10,759 nt of DNA from positions 1-10,759 of the forward strand of contig SKPY01000225.1 in the NCBI GenBank assembly GCA_007119305.1. The letters are read 5' to 3'. The position numbers and the translations under genes were made by a program. The DNA is from Nitriliruptorales bacterium (GTDB taxonomy: Bacteria; Actinomycetota; Nitriliruptoria; Euzebyales; Egibacteraceae). The notes under the pieces are model-generated. The model worked only from the letters and a program-made list of their open reading frames with translations. It did no database searches and was not told where the DNA came from. This document shows positions 6,680 to 10,759 of this stretch, piece after piece (positions within the stretch are counted from its first letter, which is position 1; each line of letters opens with the position of its first letter).

Positions 6680-6802
6680 CCTGGCGCGGTCCCGCATCGT
6701 GCGCCGCGGTCGCGCGCGCCCACGCGCACAACCCACCCTTCGCGTCGCATGCGGTGCGGCACGCCCCGGAGTTCCCACAGCCCTGTCGCCTGACCTGCAA
6801 AC

Positions 6803-6806
6803 GGAG
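6803..6806 (+). promoter_or_regulatory. Ribosome binding site of hppA
   Basis: GGAG, 5 nt before the ATG at 6812. An in-frame GTG at 6806 shares its last G, so that GTG would have no ribosome site of its own; ATG 6812 is preferred. Confidence 0.6.
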
Positions 6807-6811
6807 TGCAG

Positions 6812-8926
6812 ATGGACGCAGCACCCGCGGTTGCCGCCCTCACAGCCGTCGCCGGCCTCGCCCTCGCCGGCTACTTCTACTCGGTGGTGAAGAAGGCGGA
6901 TCCGGGCAACGAGCGGATGGTGCAGCTCATGGGCGCCATCCAGGCCGGTGCCCGTGCGTTCTTGCGCCGGGAGTACCAGTGGGTGGCGGTCTTCGTCGTC
7001 ATCCTCGCCGTCATCATCTTCGCCCTGCTCCCCTGGGGCCGGCCCTGGGGGGCGCTTGCCTACATCGCCGGCGCGATGTTCTCCGCGCTGGCGGGGTTCA
7101 TCGGCATGACGGTCGCGACGATGGCCAACGCCCGCGTCACCCAGGCGGCGCAGAGCGGGCCGGCCGTCGCGCTGCCGCTCGCCTTCCGGGGCGGTGCGGT
7201 GATGGGCTTCTCCGTGGCCGGCCTGTCGCTGCTCGGCGTGGCGCTGTCCTACATCCTGTTCGTCCAGGTGCTCGAGCTGCCCGACGGCTTCCAGATCGTC
7301 ACGGCGTTCACCCTCGGCGCGTCCTCGATCGCGCTGTTCGCCCGTATCGGCGGGGGGATCTACACGAAGGCCGCCGACGTGGGAGCGGACCTCGTCGGCA
7401 AGGTCGAGGCGGGCATCCCCGAGGACGACCCCCGCAACCCGGCCACGATCGCGGACAACGTCGGCGACAACGTCGGCGACGTCGCCGGCATGGGCGCCGA
7501 CCTGTTCGAGTCCTACGCGGGGTCGATCATCGCCCCCATCGCGCTAGCGGGCTTCGCCTTCATCGACACCGACTTCCAGGGCCCGGCCCTGCTCTTCCCG
7601 CTGGCGGTCGCCGCGTTCGGGATGGTCGCGGCGATCCTCGGCGCCTTCACCGTGCGGGCGAAGCAGGACATCTCCACGAAGGAGCTGTCGAAGGCGCTGA
7701 ACCGCGGGACCAAGGTCGCCGCCGCGCTCATGATCGTGCTGGCCTTCGTGTTCGGCTGGCTGTTCTTCGGCGACGTCGCCGAGGTCGACAACTGGTGGGG
7801 CTTCCCCATCGCCGTCGTTGCCGGCCTGCTCGCCGGCCTCATCATCGGCTTCATCTGCGAGTACTACACGTCCGACCACTACAAGCCGGTCAAGGACATC
7901 GCCGCCGCGAGCGAGACCGGCACCGCGACGAACATCCTCGGCGGCATCGCCACCGGCATGCTGTCGGTCGGTGGGGCGGTCCTCACGATCGTCATCGCGA
8001 TCGGCGTGTCGTTCTTCGCCGCCCAGTTCGCCGCGCCGGACCTGGGCGACAGCGGCATCTACGGCATCGCGCTGACCGCCGTCGGCATGCTCGCCACCCT
8101 CGGCATCGTGGTGTCCACCGACGCCTACGGGCCGATCGCCGACAACGCCGGGGGCATCGCCGAGATGGCCCACCTGCCGCCGGAGGTGCGCGAGGTCACC
8201 GACTCGCTCGACTCGCTCGGCAACACGATGGCAGCGGTCGCGAAGGGCTTCGCGATCGGGTCCGCGGCCGTGACGGCCCTCGCTCTGTTCCGGGCCTTCG
8301 AGCAGGCCGTCATCGCCGAGGCCGCCGCGCAGGGAGTGCCCGACTTCGCGCTGTCGTTCGACATCACCGAGGTCGACGCGTTCGTCGGCCTGTTCCTCGG
8401 CGCGATGGTGCCGTTCCTGTTCGCGGCCCTCACGATCAACGCCGTGGGGCGGGCGGCGAACAAGATGATCGAGGAGGTGCGCCGCCAGTTCCGCGACATC
8501 CCCGGCCTGCGCGAGGGCAAGGAGGGCGTGGTGCCGGAGTACGCCAAGTGCGTCGACATCTCCACCGCAGCGGCGCTGAAGGAGATGGTCGTGCCGGGCT
8601 CGCTCGCGGTCGTCGTCCCGCTCGTCATCGGGTTCATCTCCCTGAACGCCCTCGGCGGCTTCCTCGCCGGCGCCCTCGTCACCGGGTTCGCGATCGCGAT
8701 CTTCATGGCCAACGCCGGCGGCGCCTGGGACAACGCGAAGAAGTACATCGAGGCCGGCAACCACGGTGGCAAGGGCTCCGACCCGCACAAGGCCGCCGTC
8801 GTCGGCGATACGGTCGGCGACCCGTTCAAGGACACGAGCGGCCCCGCGATGAACATCCTCATCAAGGTGATGACCATCGTGTCGCTGATCTTCGCCTCCG
8901 CCTTCGTGCAGTTCGGGCTCTTCTAG
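6812..8926 (+). CDS. hppA: Membrane-bound ion-translocating pyrophosphatase
   Basis: 704 residues, ATG start, TAG stop. It hydrolyses PPi in the cytoplasm and pumps H+ or Na+ across the membrane. Many hydrophobic segments span the protein, fitting the family's 16 helices and usual length (about 670-770). Substrate and Mg motifs are intact: DVGADLVGKVE (189-199), DNVGDNVGDVAG (215-226), STDAYGPIADNAGG (435-448) and GDTVGDPFKDTSG (665-677). Around GNTMAAVAKG (470-479), Ala474 and Ala477 stand where K+-independent enzymes have Lys and Thr, which predicts a K+-dependent enzyme. In GADLFESYAG (228-237) the gate Glu is E233, three residues after D230, as in Na+-pumping enzymes and some bacterial H+ pumps, not at the plant H+-pump position. 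Pumped ion therefore uncertain. Divergent from the nucleotidase gene and 75 bp before an SDR gene. Confidence 0.97.
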   Translation: MDAAPAVAALTAVAGLALAGYFYSVVKKADPGNERMVQLMGAIQAGARAFLRREYQWVAVFVVILAVIIFALLPWGRPWGALAYIAGAMFSALAGFIGMTVATMANARVTQAAQSGPAVALPLAFRGGAVMGFSVAGLSLLGVALSYILFVQVLELPDGFQIVTAFTLGASSIALFARIGGGIYTKAADVGADLVGKVEAGIPEDDPRNPATIADNVGDNVGDVAGMGADLFESYAGSIIAPIALAGFAFIDTDFQGPALLFPLAVAAFGMVAAILGAFTVRAKQDISTKELSKALNRGTKVAAALMIVLAFVFGWLFFGDVAEVDNWWGFPIAVVAGLLAGLIIGFICEYYTSDHYKPVKDIAAASETGTATNILGGIATGMLSVGGAVLTIVIAIGVSFFAAQFAAPDLGDSGIYGIALTAVGMLATLGIVVSTDAYGPIADNAGGIAEMAHLPPEVREVTDSLDSLGNTMAAVAKGFAIGSAAVTALALFRAFEQAVIAEAAAQGVPDFALSFDITEVDAFVGLFLGAMVPFLFAALTINAVGRAANKMIEEVRRQFRDIPGLREGKEGVVPEYAKCVDISTAAALKEMVVPGSLAVVVPLVIGFISLNALGGFLAGALVTGFAIAIFMANAGGAWDNAKKYIEAGNHGGKGSDPHKAAVVGDTVGDPFKDTSGPAMNILIKVMTIVSLIFASAFVQFGLF

Positions 8927-8929
8927 CAC

Positions 8930-8941
8930 CCGTCTGGACGG
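8930..8941 (+). terminator. Weak hairpin just after hppA
   Basis: CCGT-CTGG-ACGG (8930-8941) begins 3 nt after the hppA stop. Four base pairs and no T-tract make it a poor terminator, so read-through into the SDR gene is possible. Confidence 0.2.
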
Positions 8942-8963
8942 CGGCGGGCAGGCCACGAGCGCC

Positions 8964-8969
8964 TAGGAT
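8964..8969 (+). promoter_or_regulatory. Candidate -10 element for the SDR gene
   Basis: TAGGAT in the 75-bp gap after hppA; transcription would start near 8976, about 25 nt before the ATG. No -35 at proper spacing (the nearest TGGACG is 23 nt away). The ribosome site GGAGGAG (8985-8991) lies 10 nt before the ATG. Confidence 0.25.
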
Positions 8970-9001
8970 CGGCCCGTCGTCGACGGAGGAGCAGCGCAGC
9001 C

Positions 9002-9832
9002 ATGAGGGTGCTCGTGACCGGTGCCGCCGGCTTGCTCGGGCGGGCGCTGCTGGGCTCGGCACCAGCCCACGTCGAGGTGCACGCCACCCGCAGCCGGCGC
9101 CAGGTCCACGGCGCCGGCGTCACCGTCCACGCCGTCGACCTGGCCGACGCCGCCGCCACGGAGGCGCTCGTCGCCGACGTCGCGCCCGAGCTGGTCGTGC
9201 ACACGGCCTACCGCAAGGACACCGGTGAGCGCGACATCGTCGAAGCGACCGCCGCGGTCGCCGCCGCCTGCGCCCGCCACGTGGTCGGCCTCGTGCACCT
9301 GTCGAGCGACGTCGTGTTCGACGGTGAGCGTGCTCCCTACGCGGAGGACGCGCCACCGGCGCCGCTGACGGCCTACGGGCGCTGGAAGGCCCGGGCCGAG
9401 GAGGCGGTGCGCACCACCCTGCCGGACGCCAGCGTCGTGCGCACCTCCCTGCTCGTCCAAGCCGCCCCCCTCGATGCGACGAGCCGGTGGGTCGCCGAGG
9501 GCCTCGAGCGCGGGGAGACGCTGCGGCTGTTCACCGACGAGCTGCGCTGCCCCATCGCGCCTGCGGACCTCGTAGCCATGCTGTGGGAGCTCGTGAGGCT
9601 GCCGGCCGAAGCCCGTGCCGGTACGTGGCACCTCGCCGGCCCGGAGGCCGTCAGCCGCTACACGCTCGGGCTGCTCGTCGCTGCTCGCCTGGGGCGCGCT
9701 CCCGCCTTCGCAGCCGCCTCGAGCCGGGAGCACCCCGAGCCACGCCCACGCGACCTGCGGCTTGCGACCGGTCGGGCCGACGCGCAGCTGCGTGCCCGCG
9801 CCCGGCCCGTCAGCGCGGCCCTCATGGCCTGA
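9002..9832 (+). CDS. RmlD-like NAD(P)-dependent sugar-nucleotide reductase/epimerase family protein
   Basis: 276 residues, ATG start, TGA stop. It is an extended short-chain dehydrogenase. The N-terminal Rossmann motif MRVLVTGAAGLLG carries GxxGxxG (7-13). LSSDVVFDG (100-108) provides the active-site Ser and matches the S-x-D-x-V-F-D-G pattern of dTDP-4-dehydrorhamnose reductases. YGRWK (125-129) gives the catalytic Tyr-x3-Lys. RCPIAPADLV (182-191) and the final PRPRDLRLAT segment also resemble the RmlD group. The protein is a little short of typical RmlD (about 290-300). No other dTDP-rhamnose genes are nearby, so I give no rml symbol; the substrate is unknown. It lies 75 bp after hppA on the same strand, with a strong ribosome site, and is convergent with the next gene. 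Family firm, reaction inferred. Confidence 0.85.
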   Translation: MRVLVTGAAGLLGRALLGSAPAHVEVHATRSRRQVHGAGVTVHAVDLADAAATEALVADVAPELVVHTAYRKDTGERDIVEATAAVAAACARHVVGLVHLSSDVVFDGERAPYAEDAPPAPLTAYGRWKARAEEAVRTTLPDASVVRTSLLVQAAPLDATSRWVAEGLERGETLRLFTDELRCPIAPADLVAMLWELVRLPAEARAGTWHLAGPEAVSRYTLGLLVAARLGRAPAFAAASSREHPEPRPRDLRLATGRADAQLRARARPVSAALMA

Positions 9833-9858
9833 GCGGCGTTCACGTGTCAGCACCATGA

Positions 9859-9876
9859 CGGTCGCTGGCGCGACCG
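9859..9876. terminator. Hairpin between convergent genes
   Basis: CGGTCGC (9859-9865) pairs perfectly with GCGACCG (9870-9876) around loop TGGC. It lies 27 bp past the SDR stop and 54 bp past the methyltransferase stop on the other strand, so it could serve both. There is no T-tract on either side. Confidence 0.4.
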
Positions 9877-9929
9877 CCACAACCCGATGGACGGAGCATG
9901 CGACCGCGGCGCTGGCGCTTGGGTTGCCT

Positions 9930-10568
9930 TCACGCCTCTGGGAGGCGCCCCCAGCCGTGCACCCAGGCCACTCCGGGCCGCTGGAGCAGGTCCGGCCGGG
10001 TCTCCACCTCGACCTGCTCGTAGCCGGTTGCGAGCAGCAGGGCCTTCACCTCGTCGGGGCTGACCCTCGTCACGAAGACCTCGCCCACGGGCGGCTCGTC
10101 GAAGGGCTCGAGCTCGGCGTCGCCTTCCGGGAACGTCACGAAGATCGGGCCGCGCCGCTGGACGCGCCGGAGCTCGCGCAACGCGGGGCGGATGCCGTTG
10201 CGCGGCAGGTGCTGAAGCGCCGCCGGGGCCCACACACCGTGGAACGTCGCGTCCCGGAAGGGCAGCTGGCGGAAGTCCCACTGCGCCAGCGCGCCCTTCG
10301 GATGCAGGGTCTTGCCGACGCGCATGCACTCCCACGACAGGTCACCCGCGGCCGCCCGGAGCCCCTGGTCCCGCAGCAGGCGCACGTCCAGCGCCGGGCC
10401 GCACGCGACGTCGAGCACGACCGTGCCGCGCCCGGCGAGCACCCCGAACTGGCGCGCCGCATCGACCAGCCGCCGCTCGCACCACGCCCCCTGGTAGGCC
10501 TCAGCATGGGCGTCGTAGGCCTTGACCGACCGGGCCATGCGGGAGTCCGGCTGCACCATGCGGGGCAT
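9930..10568 (-). CDS. Class I SAM-dependent methyltransferase, substrate unknown
   Basis: 212 residues, ATG start, TGA stop. The N-terminal KAYDAHAEAYQGAW (16-29) is typical of UbiE/Methyltransf_11-like enzymes. The SAM-binding motif I VVLDVACGPALDV (50-62) is followed by the acidic D76 in AAGDLSWECM, then WDFRQLPFRDATF (97-109) and GVWAPAALQHLP (111-122). These fit a Rossmann-fold methyltransferase with its post-motifs. The C-terminal half (about 140-212) lacks landmarks I can tie to a substrate. Start uncertain: ATGs at 10568, 10559 and 10538 are all possible and none has a good ribosome site; the third would still keep the whole fold. The upstream same-strand gene ends about 51 bp before the first ATG, so co-transcription is plausible. 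Confidence 0.85.
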   Translation of the reverse strand: MPRMVQPDSRMARSVKAYDAHAEAYQGAWCERRLVDAARQFGVLAGRGTVVLDVACGPALDVRLLRDQGLRAAAGDLSWECMRVGKTLHPKGALAQWDFRQLPFRDATFHGVWAPAALQHLPRNGIRPALRELRRVQRRGPIFVTFPEGDAELEPFDEPPVGEVFVTRVSPDEVKALLLATGYEQVEVETRPDLLQRPGVAWVHGWGRLPEA

Positions 10569-10619
10569 CGTAGCCGCCGCACGTCAGCCCGACAGCGCCT
10601 GTGCGCCGGCTTCAGCCGG

Positions 10620-10759
10620 TCAGCGGCCCGGTCGGTCACCCCGGCCGCTGCCGGCGAGCCGCTGCACCATCACGCGCTCCCACGCGGACGGGGAGGCGCG
10701 CCACAGCGCCCAGGAGGCCTGCGCGAGCGCGCCCGGCAGCACCCGCCGCCTGCGGGCCA
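10620..10759 (-). CDS. C-terminal end of an unidentified protein (partial)
   Basis: An open frame enters from the right edge and ends at TGA (10622-10620), giving the last 45 residues of a protein. It is basic and aromatic-rich, with RRRRVLPGALAQASWALW and then a Trp-Glu-Arg segment. The other two minus frames also stop nearby, but this one has the most protein-like composition and G/C third positions. The style recalls the tails of some short-chain dehydrogenases, but that is only an impression and I assign no function. It lies about 51 bp before the methyltransferase start on the same strand. Confidence 0.5.
   Translation of the reverse strand, partial: ARRRRVLPGALAQASWALWRASPSAWERVMVQRLAGSGRGDRPGR

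Noticed and set aside
6806..6811. GTG at 6806 as the hppA start
   Set aside because: It overlaps the only good ribosome site, which is correctly spaced for the ATG at 6812; the difference is two residues.
7544..8956. A 470-codon minus-strand open frame opposite hppA
   Set aside because: Low-complexity Arg/Asp/Glu/Gly composition, no domain, fully covered by hppA; a codon-bias shadow.
6643..9228. An 861-codon plus-strand open frame overlapping hppA in another frame
   Set aside because: The product is an Arg/Gly-rich low-complexity sequence, typical of an out-of-frame reading of a GC-rich gene; hppA has all family motifs in its own frame.
1..10759. Mobile elements, CRISPR arrays, tRNA/rRNA genes, prophage or toxin-antitoxin genes
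   Set aside because: I saw no transposase, integrase, spaced direct-repeat array, cloverleaf or rRNA signature, and composition looks even throughout.

Overview
The window is GC-rich DNA, with G or C in almost every third codon position, and reads as chromosomal sequence from an actinobacterium. Two things point there. One is the minus-strand order topA, then an MFS-thymidylate kinase fusion, then the start of a probable holB; I recall the same order and the same fusion in Streptomyces. The other is frequent GTG starts with GTGA stop/start overlaps. The topoisomerase has four zinc-binding tetracysteine motifs and no lysine-rich tail, unlike Streptomyces and Mycobacterium enzymes. That suggests a deeper-branching lineage (Nitriliruptoria/Egibacter/Euzebya-like or similar). 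The lineage is inferred, not shown.

Layout. Minus strand, right to left from 6618: a HAD-type 5'(3')-deoxyribonucleotidase-like gene (6046-6618) overlaps by 4 bp a dGTPase-like HD-domain gene, dgt (5003-6049). A 259-bp gap (4744-5002) full of hairpins follows. Then come topA (2341-4743), a 163-bp gap, the MFS-Tmk fusion (42-2177) and the first 15 codons of a probable holB (1-45), which overlaps the tmk stop. Plus strand: hppA, a membrane ion-pumping pyrophosphatase (6812-8926), is divergent from the nucleotidase gene and is followed by an RmlD/SDR-type NAD(P)-binding protein (9002-9832). Minus strand at the right end: a class I SAM methyltransferase (9930-10568), convergent with the SDR gene, and the C-terminal end of an unidentified protein (10620-10759).

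How the genes fit together. The left two thirds concerns DNA synthesis and deoxynucleotide balance: dTMP phosphorylation (Tmk), dNTP hydrolysis (Dgt), probable dNMP dephosphorylation (HAD protein), supercoil relaxation (TopA) and clamp loading (HolB). HppA hydrolyses pyrophosphate, a by-product of polymerisation, and stores the energy as an ion gradient. I see no mobile element, CRISPR array, tRNA, rRNA or obviously transferred segment. The points most worth a second look are the MFS-kinase fusion and its unclear start, the hairpin cluster between dgt and topA, the translationally coupled nucleotidase-dNTPase pair, the zinc-finger TopA, and the residues that set K+ dependence and ion choice in HppA. 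None of these is clearly a new system.
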